NCBI GenBank assembly: GCA_963971285.1
Contig: OZ020253.1
Coordinates: 62,001 to 126,000, forward strand
Direction of reading: 5' to 3'
Origin: Astropecten irregularis
Taxonomy: Eukaryota; Echinodermata; Asteroidea; Paxillosida; Astropectinidae
DNA: 64,000 bases
The notes under the pieces: model-generated
The model's input: the letters and a program-made list of their open reading frames with translations, nothing else
The model's database searches: none
Told to the model about the DNA's origin: nothing
Program-made: the position numbers and the translations under genes
Shown here: in pieces, positions 46,180 through 61,884 of the stretch
How the letters are laid out: each line of letters begins with the position of its first letter
Position numbering within the stretch: the stretch's first letter is position 1

Positions 46180-49100
46180 TTAGTCGTCGTCACTGCTACT
46201 GCCTGATCCAGAATGTGAGGAACCAGACTCATTATGTGAGGAACCAGACTCATTATGTGAGGAACCAGACTCATTATCCGATGCATCAGAATTTTCTGCA
46301 AGTTGTAAAGAAACAAAACACATTTTTGTTTTAACATATATGTTTCAAGAGGAATTAATCTGGATATCCAATGTCTGATTCTTAACGTCTTAACTAGACA
46401 ATGGACTGGGGGAGAGACTAGCATTAAAGCCGATTAGACCCAGCCACTGAAAAGCCTGGCCAGGCCTGGGTTTTGCCTGGGGTCTTGGGCTTCTGAAATC
46501 CCTCCTTTGTCCTGGATCATATTTGGCATAAACCCGAATCCAGAAGCCAGGCTTTATTGACTTTAAGCAGCTGTGTTATAAAGATCAGGGATCGATTTCA
46601 CGAAGCCCTGCGATCGATCGTTACTCGAGTTACAAAGGATAACCCATCGTAGGGGACCTATCCCACGTAGGGCTGCAATGCATCAAAAGTCCAATCAAAT
46701 CAAAAGTTATGAAGAGTTTGGTGAAAACAACCCCAGGCTGGTAAGAGGCCAGGGCCTGACCAGGCTTTCCAATAACTGGGCCTAGTCAGGCTTTGCAATA
46801 ACTGGGCCTGGCCAGGCCCAGTTATTAGAAAGCCAAACTGGGCCTGGCCAGGCTTTCCAATAACTGGGCCTAGTCAGGCTTTGCAATAACTGGGCCTGGC
46901 CAGGCCCAGTTATTAGAAAGCCTAACTGGGCCTGGCCAGGCTTTCCAATAACTGGGCCTAGTCAGGCTTTGCAATAACTGGGCCTGACCAGGCTTTCCAA
47001 TACCTGGGCCTAGCCAGGCTTTCCAATAACTGGGCCTAGACAGGCTTTGCAATAACTGGGCCTGACCAGGCTTTGCAATAACTGGGCCTGGCCAGGCTTT
47101 GCAATAACTGGGCCTGACCAGGCTTTGCAATAACTGGGCCTGACCAGGCTTTGCAATAACTGGGCCTAGCCAGGCTTTGCAATAACTGGGCCTGGCCAGG
47201 CTTTGCAATAACTGGGCCTGACCAGGCTTTGCAATAACTGGGCCTGACCAGGCTTTGCAATAACTGGGCCTGGCCAGGCTTTGCAATAACTGGGCCTGAC
47301 CAGGCTTTGCAATAACTGGGCCTGACCAGGCTTTCCGATAACTGGGCCTAGCCAGGCTTTCCAATAACTGGGCCTGGCCAGGCTTTGCAATAACTGGGCC
47401 TGACCAGGCTTTGCAATAACTGGGCCTGACTAGTATTATGTTAATCAGCAGCATGGTTATCATTTAGGCCTAATGTGTCATACCTTGTTCTAGGTCGTCT
47501 GTGGCTGATGATGAGCTAATAGTGCTGTCCTGCAGTGTACCCTCACCATACTGAGGCAGATCGCTGTACAGTACACTATGCAGCAGATCTGATGAAACTT
47601 TCACTGCCAAAAAGTTGGAAGGAGGATCAAGTTAAACAAAGAGTAATAGCAACTACCAACATAAAACACAATATTTAGATAAACAAAAACACGAAGACAG
47701 AGATTATGAGAACAAGAATGTTTTACGTTTTCTGAAAATAGAGACAGAAGGAGCATTCCTGATGTTCAACAAAGTTCCACAGTTTGGGACCAGCTATAGA
47801 AAACAGTCTATTTCTGAAAGATTTTAACCTATGAAGTATAATTACCATGATAATAGTGATTACACTATTGTTTCTTCTTTCCGTATTTCCACTTTGTTCA
47901 GTCGTTAAAACAATGAACAATGTTTTGACCACGCATGTCACTTGTTTAAGATTTATAAGATAAGCTAGTTTACTTACAGGGTTTGCGACTAGATGGATTG
48001 ATTAGTTTGGCTGTCTTGACATCATTGTAATCTGTCTCTTCATTTGTTCCTCCAAATATATACAGCTGTTAATAAATAAGAAAGAAACATCTGTGGAAGT
48101 CTGCAAAATGTCTCAGAATCCTCCATTCCCAATTAATCTTTGAAGCTTTTGGTGCAACAACAACCTGAGCTATCAGTCAGCAGATTCATGCAAACAAGCC
48201 ATTTGTGCTCAGGATCTTTAAAGTTATATAGGCATTCTATACCACAAACTCTCAAGGATACAAGGGGAGGAGGGTAACGAGCATGACGGGAGGAGGGTAA
48301 CGAGCATGACGGGAGGAGGCATGTATGTCAGGGCCTAACCCTCTTGAAAACTGATTTCAAGAATTGCTGTGCCTCCGTGAGCCCCAAGCTTCTGAGATCA
48401 CATCCTAGTTATGCTAATGGTTTAATTGAATCTGCTCTACACCTATGATACAATATCACATAAGCCTAACACAGAACCATTCCTTACAAGACACGACTCT
48501 ATTGTTGTAACTGACATAGAGAGGGTTGCATAATTCATAGCTTGTCAGTTTGAATACTTACAAAGTTGAGATATGTCCAAGCTATGTGACCAAATCGTCT
48601 GGCTGGGGGATTTCCAGAATAAAATGGCCGTTTCCATTTCATCTTAGCTTCAGATACAGATAGTTAGAAAAAGGAAAAGGGACTCTGTTATTTAAATACT
48701 TTCTTTGTAAAATAATGAACCTAATAGCAATATTAACATGAACTGCACAAGGACTGTTTACTGCATAAGTACTTGTCTTAAGTTCAAACACAGGTATAAT
48801 AATGATGAAAGTTTCAATAAATTGCTATTAAGGATTTAATGATTTATTTCTTACCCAAGCTTAGTTTATGGAGATCATCCAGCGTGGTCTTTCCTTTCAA
48901 GCAGTCATTGGATCCACCAAATACATAGATATCCTATATGCAACACAGACAATTCAAAATAACACAATCAACAACACTGAAATATTCACGATGCAGTACC
49001 AATAATTCACGGTCCCACTGACTTTAATCCTATGTTCAAGATTGCGTCAACCGAGCTCAAGAAAAATCTGAGATAATTTCAAATTCTTCACCCAAAATCA

Positions 49101-52100
49101 TTATTGTTTGTGCATCTGTTGAATGACTAACATTGAAAAACATTTTAACCTTCAAAAATCATGTATGAGAAACCTGTCACTGATTTTGGGGGATGCATTT
49201 TGCATGCACATTGTGCAAAAATCAACCTGCCAACTTTACAGGTTCAAATAAAAAATCCTGATTCCACTTCAATACGAAATTCATTTTATACACTGTGGAT
49301 TTTGGATACTATTTCAGAAAGGGCACACAATAAATATGTTTAAAAATAAATCTTTGGAATAATGAAACAAAAAATATTAAATAAAAATTGTTTAATCGAC
49401 AAGCGTCATAAAACAAGGGAGATAAAAACAAAACATATACAAAATTGACACTAAGACAAGCCAAACAAGACAAATTAACAGACAAGTTCTGCTAGTGTAC
49501 ACAAGGACAATTTTCAGACAAACAAACAGAGTGTGAGCACACAAAGGACAAAAGACCAGGGTCAGAAAACAATTAAAAGCAAAACCCCAAATACGGCATA
49601 AAAAGTCCCCAAAAGGCTTGCCTATAAATGATGAATATAATATCTCTAGTGAAGGTGAGGGGCTTTTCAATCATCAACCTACGATCTCATATGTCACATA
49701 CACACACTTTGTACAGGTCTTAATCTGGAAAAAGTAAAGGCTAAAACCTTTCTCAACTTGAATTCAACTGAATATGATCGAAGGTTCTGCATAGCAGAGA
49801 CACAATAACATACTACCGGTATTAACATTACAGTATGTCACTATGCCCTGTGAATAAGATATCGTGAATACAAGATGTTTGTGCTACAACAAGAGGTATT
49901 GACACAAATCTTGCAACTAGCGTTGTATTATTACAACCTCTCCTGAAAAACCTGGTTTAGATGTATCATAACTATGTGGGTCATTACCTGATAAATACTA
50001 AGTATTTAACTTAAAGGAAACCATGCAAGTTTAGCAGGAATTTCACTGAGAATTATAGAGAGAAATATAAAACTGTCTGCTCCATACAATCGACCATCAA
50101 CCTCAGAGAATCCTGACACCACTCTATACATTGCTAAGGGGATTACCTAGACATGGTATTAAGGTTTCTAAAGACGGATTACAGGTAGATTAAATCCAGT
50201 CCACAACAGATACCTCTAAACATCTTTGCAAGATGAGATTAGGCTGAATGAATGATTGTTGGCCACAGGGCACAATTGTCAAAGAATAACGTGATAACAA
50301 GTGCTTGGATACTAAGGTCAATAAATACCAGTACAAGAAGTGGCAGTGATAATTCAATATTCAAAAGGTAATGGATGGATAAACCATCATTACCAATAAT
50401 GCATTCATGATTTGTGCAGGTTATTTGTACACTATCACAAACATTTCTGTTTAGAAGCTACATATGAACAATCTAAGAATATACTAAATGAAGGAAAAAA
50501 TAAACCATTTGATAAACAAACAAACCAAATGCAAATATAATTAGCAATTACAAGAAACCAAACAAAGAAAATGAAACAAACAAAACTAATACACACAGTT
50601 TACGCAGAGACAAACTGTCAAAACCAACAAACAAACAAACAAAGAGCATGGATTTCCACAGACAGACAGAGAGCCTGACAAACTGACCTTATCTGCATGA
50701 AGAGTCAGACTATGACATCCTCTAGCTGGTGGTGGACTGCCTTTCACTGGTGGGCAAGACCACTGTAAACTCTCTGTTGGTCAATCAAAATATAATCATG
50801 TCACAACAAATATGATCAATGTGTGTGGTATTCTACTACTTGCACAATAATTATTGGGTACGAGAATCCAGTTTGTGGCATGCTTGAGGGTTAAGAGATT
50901 CATGTTGATGGTGAACAAATCAAGGTAAGGAAAGTTGTTGAAACAAATTTCTAATACCTAAACAGGATCTGACAGTCTATTCAACAGGGATGTGAGTGGC
51001 CACGCACAAAAATATCTTAAAACACCACAGAAAAAGCCGACATTTAAAAATTCTTAAACTGTTGTACTTTTGACTTATAATCTAAACAAAACAAAATCAG
51101 AATTCAGATTTAAATCTAAAGTTTCACATCCCTGATTCAAGAGTAATCTCTTAGTCTACAACAAGGCTGTAGCCTGTACGAACATGCTTTAGGGTACCAT
51201 ATTTACTGTGGTTTAAGTTAATGACGGCACCTTAATATTTTCCTGCTAAATTCAAGGCAAATATCATGTTGGGAAAGTGCTTGTTGTGAATTTATAAATG
51301 AGAAACAAGCATTGATGACAAACCTGTATGAAGTACATGCAGGTCATTGAACCATTTGTCCTGGCCACCTGTCCCTCCAAACAAGTAGATCTGGTTGCCA
51401 ACGGATACCAACCTGTGGTCACACCTATAGTGAGTTCAAAAACACCCAAATGTTATATTTTGGAGTGTTGACCGTGATGTTGCATGATGCAACGGATGAC
51501 ATTGGTTAGGGGGCCATTCAGGTCAGGCAATTATATCAATAACTATTTATATTTATTTTAGAAAACAAAATATTCAGAATGTTGCTTAAAATCCAAGACT
51601 TAAGATATCGCAACCAATGAAATGACATAGAAAGGATGTTTCCACTGGTACATGTGTATTGGAGGACAGAGAAAAGTGGGTTAGAAGACAAGCATACAGG
51701 CAGTGGCGTCGCCAAGGGGGGGCCAGGGGGGGCACGTGCCCCACCTGGAAAACCTCGTGCCCCCCCGCGTGCCCCCCCATTTGAGATTTGGGTTGGTGAA
51801 AAAAAATATAATATATATTGTAGCGGTGCCCCCCCCCCCCCCAACAATTGCTAGTGCCCCCCTTGTGCCCCCCCAGACTCAGAAGTCTGGTGACGCCACT
51901 GCATACAGGTATATTTTCTGTTTAAAACAGACAACACCTACTACTTCTAAACTATGACAGAAAACCTCTATGTTGGTAATGTTTACTTCCAAAGCTAAGG
52001 TTTTAAAAACGGACCAAAAACAGAGTAAAAAACCTGATAATTGAATAAATGTGTTTGTCTTGTGGTTCTACAAAATAGATTCCCACCGTTGCCACCCTGT

Positions 52101-55100
52101 ACAAGTTCTAAGATTGGTCTCTATAGGCCATAGTTATACATACAGCATTGTGTACACATAATGAGTAATTTTCATGCAATCATTTAGCAACATAAAACTG
52201 ATTGTTTTAGATGTCATACCTTGGTGCTGGTGGCTGGCCTGTTACTGCAAGTTTGGTCCACGTGTTTCCCTCTGTCAAATGAATATCATCATAAAATTGA
52301 TTACATTTCATCATGTGAGGAAGTCAAGTTAGGAAATTATTACTGGTATACATGTAAGAAGTATGCAATGGGATATATAAACTGATTAGAACATGTCCAA
52401 TGTAGGTCGTTTTGTGCATGAAATAATGATTTCTAATCAGGGTATGTATGTTTGCAGCTATAGGAATGAAAAGGCAAATTGGCAGCCCACAACATCAGCA
52501 CACATACAAACACAGTGCACAGTTTAAGATGTTTGTTTTTCAGAGCCAGAGAACCAATGAGAGAACCAACACACAATGCAAAGCTGCTTTTATACTTTGA
52601 GTCTGAGTTATAATCACAATCAAACTGGAATCTAACCAGGGCCATAGCAGTGAACAGCACGGTGCTTTTCACACCTAGACAACTCAACAAAGTCATTCAC
52701 ACGTACAATAATAATAATAATAATTTATTGCACTTATCGTGCGCTCCCTCCAGGATCAACCTGTTCGAGAGCGCATTACATGTACATTAAAACGGACATT
52801 AAAACACCAATCATAAAAGAAAAATAAATAGATAAATACGTACCAACAAAATAAAAAAACAGTTACACAATGACTAAACAGAGAATACAAATAGCACACT
52901 AATGTCTGGACATACCAGTATCTAGTACATCCACGTCACAATGCGCCTCGCCTTTGTGGATACCGCCGATCACAAAAATCTTCTTGTTGACAACCGCCCA
53001 GCCGGGATTCAATGCTCTTGGCTCAACTCCATGCGTCGGTTCATGTCTCCAATTACTAGTTTCTGGAAAATACAAAAAGAGACATTGGGTGCATGGGTAT
53101 ATTCAAGGCAGGGAAGGGGTGCTGCAGGCCAAAGAGCAGGAGAGGGTACCCAGAGCTGAAGGGGATTCCCCAACGCCATCAAGACAAGGAAGAAGGTTAG
53201 GTGGAAGCTGAGAGAATAGGAAGAAGGGGATGTCAAAGGCAGGGTAGAGGGTGCTCATTCCCAGACTAGGATCAAGTGCCCTGGCAGAATGAGTCCCATG
53301 AGAAGAGAGTTCAAAGGATTGGATGCCCACTAGAAGGGATCCATACACTTATGAGTACTTACTTGTATTGAATGAATACAGCCCTGATAAGCTCTCTTCA
53401 GCATTCTGTTCATTCCTTCCCCCAAACACGTACAAAATGTTTCCAACAGCACTGCAAAAAATCCAACACAATTATTAATTTTAATCTTGATAGATTTTGG
53501 ACCTGTGGCCACAAGGTTACTATGATGCACTAGCATTCTCAGGAGGGCATTTCCACCTTCTGTGGCAAATAAGAGAATATAAAACATCAAACATAATTTG
53601 TGCTGAATCAATCACTAGCTGATCAGCCTCCATGTCAAGAGGTGCCTCCAGATCTGCCCCAGACATGAAGCCATCAAAAATCAGTTACTCCTGAACCATT
53701 CAACTCAAATCAGTTCTAACTCAGTCAAATTTGATTTTGCTAATCCCAAGCAGTCAACAATCTTAAACCGCACCAACATTTGGATAAAACCTTTCTTGCA
53801 AAATTGTTTTCTGTATTCAGATTTTTTATGATAAATTATTTGGCAATCATCGAACTGCGACCTCCTGAATACCGTATAGGCGTTCTACCAACTGAGCTAT
53901 CCAGCCCTACACCTATCTTTGTTCGTTTGCAGTCAGAAGCCATGAAACCAGGCACACACAACCAACGCAGGGCTGAATAGCTCAGTTGGTAGAGCACCTG
54001 TATGGTACTCAGAAGGTCACCGGTTCGAATCCTGCTCCAGTAAATTTTCTTTATTCACCTTTCAAGTATTAAATACATCAGTATTATGTATAAGAGGAAT
54101 GCAAGCTTACCATAGGGCGTGGTCATGACGACCTACTGGAGCATTGCCAGCATATCGAACCTTTTCCCATCTTAAGATCCTACCAACTGCAGTCAAATAA
54201 ACAGCAAATACAAACATGGTATGAATTAAAACAATTGGTTACACATCAATCAACTTACTGAAGTGAGGTAATGCCAACAAAATATGATAATAAATCACAT
54301 CAAACTATTCCCTTTAACTGCCACCTCAGTTTACCAAATAATTACCAGTAATCAAAGTATTTCAACTAGAGATTCAAAATGTTTTCAGATGGGAACATAA
54401 TATTATTTGAAGTGTTAAGATATTAATCAATTTGTATTAGTTCATGAGATTGATATCAATTAAGATTCAGAGGCCATTTTAGTGATAATTCAATTTTGAA
54501 ATCTGATTTATCTGAATATTTTTGAAAGACACTTACAGTGAAGCTTGTGTAAGTCTCTGAAGTAAAAGATTCCCTGCATGAAGGAGAAGATAAAGTCGAA
54601 TTCTTGTTAAATAAATTACAGGTAGTTTCATTAGAACATAATGAACTGAGAAAGTCACAAAAAAACCAAAACGAATTACAAAACAGGTTCACAACAATTT
54701 TAAAAATGGCAATTTTCATTACAGAATATTGAAAATAATAGTGGCAAAAAGTTGAGATGAAACATAAATAGCAACATAATTTACTTCAACTCTGGGAAAT
54801 TTGTCTAGCTTCAGCTTTGACATTGAAATCATTTTTTTTTATCAGAAGCCATTTTTCAGCATTAAAATGCATAATTTTCTTGTAATTGTTTGTAAAAGAA
54901 TAATAAATTGTAGGCCTACCCTTTCAGGTTCCTCCACACAGCGTGTTCCACCAAAGATGTAGGCAGTATTATTAATGACAGCAATTGCATGGCCTTGTCT
55001 GTATCACAAAGGAAAAACAAAGGATAGATTTTACTTTTATCTCTGCATTTAAAACAAACCCTATGAAGTATCGATCAGCTGAAAACTGTAAATTTCTCCT

Positions 55101-55557
55101 GAAGAATGTATTCGCATGTTTTTACTGAAATTGATTTTGGCCATAATTGATTAATTAGTTGTAATAAAGAAACTGTACGTGCAGTGTTGGTATTTTGTTA
55201 ATGGAATCTGTTTAGTTTGCTTGAAGTAAACCAAACAAAGCCAAAATAATACAACTCACTTCAGCTACTGACATTCCACACAACAAATCAAAACCAAGTA
55301 GTTTACAGCTACCGGATTAGTTCACAGAGTTTTCTTTGTCACACATTTTCCAAATCAATAAGTTCCATCCAATCAATAGTCGCACGTGCTGGTAGTTTAT
55401 TTCATACATATTTACAAATGGAAAAGTCCAAATAAACTCAACAACTTCGTAAATTTGGGAATTGTAAAAATGAAAGTTGAGCGTACCTTGGTGACGGCGG
55501 CCGACCCGTGAATTCCCTGCTGGCGACCCACTTCAAACTCACCAGGGTTAATGCCAT
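46180..55557 (-). CDS. Six-blade kelch-repeat protein (RABEPK/KLHDC-like)
   Basis: Fourteen exons join in frame to 408 residues: 55557-55487, 54998-54920, 54573-54537, 54186-54111, 53451-53363, 53062-52916, 52271-52220, 51424-51324, 50773-50688, 48933-48855, 48647-48562, 48065-47978, 47603-47484 and 46295-46180. Six kelch Gly-Gly doublets are visible: AYIFGG, LYVFGG, IFVIGG, IYLFGG, IYVFGG and LYIFGG, each preceded by PxxR..H motifs such as PPSPRQGHA and PPARGCHS. This predicts a beta-propeller used for protein binding. There is no BTB, BACK or F-box domain. The acidic Ser-rich tail contains three exact copies of NESGSSH and ends SDDD. Nearest types are Rab9-effector-like or KLHDC proteins; the orthologue is unsettled. 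Exon 3 (37 nt) is the least certain. Confidence 0.9.
46425..46570. mobile_element. Fragment of the CCCAGCCACTGAAAAG MITE family
   Basis: GACCCAGCCACTGAAAAGCC and CTTGGGCTTCTGAAATCCC resemble the element at 58745-59022 in YIPF1. It lies in the last intron of the kelch gene. Confidence 0.5.
46587..46735. mobile_element. MITE with ATCGATTTCACGAA end, second copy
   Basis: ATCGATTTCACGAAGCCCTG and CTCGAGTTACAAAGGATAAC match the copy at 25437-25580. Confidence 0.6.
46740..47432. repeat. 26-bp minisatellite in the last intron of the kelch gene
   Basis: More than 20 copies of TGGGCCTGACCAGGCTTTGC plus AATAAC, with GACC/GGCC/AGCC variants. Because 26 is not a multiple of three, the frame cycles every three units, which explains the 197-codon minus-strand frame. 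The first part includes longer inverted variants (GGCCAGGCCCAGTTATTAGA). Confidence 0.9.
49000..50640. other. Kelch gene intron, nothing recognised
   Basis: AT-rich intron sequence with AAACAAACAAAC tracts near 50510-50640 and no clear mobile element. Confidence 0.4.
51701..51901. mobile_element. hAT-type MITE, CAGTGGCGTC ends
   Basis: Left CAGTGGCGTCGCCAAG and inverted right CAGTGGCGTCACCAGA. A perfect 8-bp duplication CATACAGG flanks it at 51693-51700 and 51902-51909. The interior carries repeated GTGCCCCCC runs. It lies in a kelch gene intron. Confidence 0.9.
52700..52800. mobile_element. Probable SINE/LINE 3' end
   Basis: (AATAAT)n followed by TTATTGCACTTATCGTGCGC and TTCGAGAGCGCATTACATG looks like a retroelement tail read in reverse. 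The body was not resolved. Confidence 0.35.
53850..53912 (-). mobile_element. tRNA-derived SINE head, truncated
   Basis: The minus strand begins GGGCTGGATAGCTCAGTTGG; the B-box side is truncated. It is head-to-head with the next SINE. Confidence 0.65.
53971..54045 (+). mobile_element. tRNA-derived SINE head
   Basis: AGGGCTGAATAGCTCAGTTG, CACCGGTTCGAATCCTGC and CTCCAGTAAATTTTCTTT match the family. The anticodon stem does not pair well, so it is not a tRNA gene. It lies in a kelch gene intron. Confidence 0.75.
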
Positions 55558-56430
55558 TGATATAACAGAGTCCTTCACACGCCTTTCAGTTCATAAGTCG
55601 TTCGTGAAGGACTTTTCAGATTTTCGAGTGTCAAACAGCGAAGTTGTTTTCCTGCCGTATAGTTATATGCACGTACAGGCCAGGCACACGTTAACCATGC
55701 ACCATGAAGGTGTGTAAACTACTGTATAGCTCTTCAGTGTCCAAATTCCTTGCCAACCGCAAACTCAGTTTTGTAGAATTCGACAACAATTCATGGTATT
55801 GACCGAAGCAACTGGCTGGATGATACAAACACCCCTATGGAAAACAAGCAAATTCCAATTTATTCCATTCAGATTTGACAACAATTACACGACACAGTAG
55901 GATTAGTTGCCAAGGAAGCAACCAATTACCTCCAGCGATAGAGCCTGCTAGTGCTACAGCATGCAGACGTAGACGTATACGACGTACGCGCGCGCGCGTG
56001 TAATAGCTAGATAAGACCACCTGTCTCGCATAACATGCTGTACGGCTGAACAATCAATTATAAACAAGCTGAATATTCATAAGGTCGAAAATATAGATAT
56101 TTCATTTCATTTGAAAGCGATTTTATTTAGGTTTTAATTATAAGGTGTTTGAAAAATATTTCAAACAAATTATTAATTTACTTTTAATGTTGCATGGCGA
56201 ATAAAATGTATTTTTTATTTAGCAAAGTTTATTTCTAAAATAAAATACGTTGAACAAGGCTAAACATGGCAGTGTTTTGATCGTAGTAATCGTCCAACGC
56301 GGCAGAAAATTACTTCGAAAATTACGTTTTGCAGCTGATAACTGCAACATAATTTGTTCGATCGTCTACCGGAGCAAAGCGGCCGTGTTGATAAATGTAC
56401 ATTCTTTGTTTCATTCTGTGATTTTACGTC
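55558..56430. promoter_or_regulatory. Candidate bidirectional promoter region, kelch gene and YIPF1
   Basis: The two start codons face away from each other across 873 bp. The stretch contains GACGTACGCGCGCGCGCGTG (55981-56000), an alternating CG tract able to adopt Z-DNA, and no recognised repeat or TATA box. Shared promoter function is inferred from layout only. Confidence 0.35.
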
Positions 56431-59861
<3,431 letters not shown>

Positions 59862-61884
59862 ACATGTTATTGACGGGACAGCACTGTGGTCAGTTTCCAA
59901 GGAGCCGCCTTTTAGAAAATCTTGTCCCTGCAAACACAAACTATGAAATATCTTGTACTGCCTCAGTGCAACATACACATCCTAGCAGTTTGTAGCAACA
60001 GTATAAAAAACAGCAGCACTACCATTTGACTGCCTAAGATTTCTGCACTTATATCTTGGATAATCCGCTGTCTATTATTAAAGAGGCCATTACAACAAGC
60101 TGGCCTGTGTTTAACAGAGTCTTGATTCTGTAAATTATCCTGCTATTAAGCAGAATTATACCTGTTTTCCTTGTAGCATAGTGTTATGTCAACGAAGCCA
60201 CAAGCTTTTTCATGCCTGAATTTAAGAAATTATCCTTCTTACAATACAGTGGAACACTGCTATAAAAAACACAGCGGGATACAAATAAATTGTCAGTTAT
60301 TGCGGTCGTTCATTATACCAATTTCAACAACAATGTTCGGTATGTTTTGTAAACAAAAATTGGGAGCCATGGATGATGTTCGGTATAGCCAAATGTTTGG
60401 TGTAGAACTATTGGTTATATTGGTGTTCCACTGTAATAATTAATACAAATTAAAAAGCGGCCTTTAGCAACTTTGGAATGAACCATCTCTTGTCTAAAGT
60501 TGTGTACACTATTTTGTGTTTGAGTCACCATTGGGTTCTCAAACCGTTGTACCAGTATTTATAGTTGATCTGCATATTTTGTGAAGGGATTTATGGGGCC
60601 ATTTTAGCTAGTTTGCTTTGAATTGGGTAACCTTTATATTACGTTGGTTAAATTATTAACTAATTATTAATCATATTAAGTTGGGTGAAGATCTACCCGT
60701 TGCTATGGGTATAGTGCTTTAGGGGTCAAGAGGAAAATATAACTTGCTTTGTTCAATGTAACATGTTCTTGTCCAGTCACAACACAGAATTAACAGAATT
60801 TAGTAACAACTCAGTACTTTTCCCTTATCACACCATTTCAACTGTTTTGTCCTGTTAACATACACATGTTGGCCCAGTGATTACATTGATATTGAGTATA
60901 AGTTAATAACATTGCTGGACGACTAATTTGACATTGCACTGCTGTATAGGACTGGACAGAAACATACATGTACATCCATACATCAGTATACTGAAGCTTA
61001 ATTTAGTTATGTACATTACTAGGGCTTTAATTAATATTTTTATGTTAATGTCACTTCTTTATTCTTTCACCTTTTTGACAGAAAGGTTGTATGGTTTATT
61101 TCGTCTTGTATCATGTTTCAGTTCTGAGATTACTGTGCAATTAAAAGTATTGGATTTGGAAATATTGTCTTCAGTTTCAGCATTAATTCTAAAATATAGG
61201 GAATACCACAGAGCAGGCTAGTATGTACAATACAGTTCAAAGACTCTTCTCATAGATTTTGCAAGTTTTAAAAATTTTGTATTCCATGCATATTTGAAGT
61301 TATACAAGATATGTTAAAAGGTCAATGAAACAAACAAAGTTCCCATACACAACTTCCCAAAATATTATTTCCTCTAAAAGCTAAACACTAAATAATGTTT
61401 TGCCAGAGAAAAATTGATTTTACACAACTGCCTCCAAGCAAAAACTAAATGGCTACGGTATTAAAGTATTTACGTTCCTTATCCTGTACTCAAAAGTGGT
61501 CTGATTTTGAAGTTTTACAGGACGTGACCTTAATTTGTTTAAGTCACTGGATGAAACAGTCTTGGTGCTTCTGGTCATTGACCCCATACTCAGGGCGTGA
61601 ACTTCAGGGAGACAACTGCCATTGTGCCCCGGTTTTTGCCTTGGTAATTACGAGGGTCATCTCACCATTGTGTACATTCATATTTCACTTGTAGAAGTGA
61701 GCAACAATTTCCCGTTGTTTCTGTTATGTATGGTGATCAAAGCCTGTAGCTTGACCACTAAAAATGCTGTCATAAATACTGAAAAAAGATTGAAACCTAA
61801 GACTCGGCATCTAGGCATGTCAGGCTGTTATGCAATGCCTAAGCAGCCCACAACATCACCGTAGATATTAACACTTACTGAACT
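59862..61884. other. 3' regions of YIPF1 and FARSA, convergent
   Basis: AATAAA at 60284-60289 is a possible YIPF1 poly(A) signal. The short open frames here have no coding character, and I see no further gene. Confidence 0.4.

Noticed and set aside
43810-47432. CRISPR-like arrays (25-26 bp repeats)
   Set aside because: Repeats are directly adjacent without unique spacers and the genome is animal; these are minisatellites.
46870-47463. 197-codon minus-strand frame of QAQLLQSLARPS-like repeats
   Set aside because: It lies wholly in the 26-bp minisatellite inside the last intron of the kelch gene; the frame cycles every three units and no exon signals are present.
51536-51957. Gly/Pro-rich frames such as GGHVPHLENLVPP
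   Set aside because: They are readings of the G/C runs in the hAT MITE at 51701-51901.
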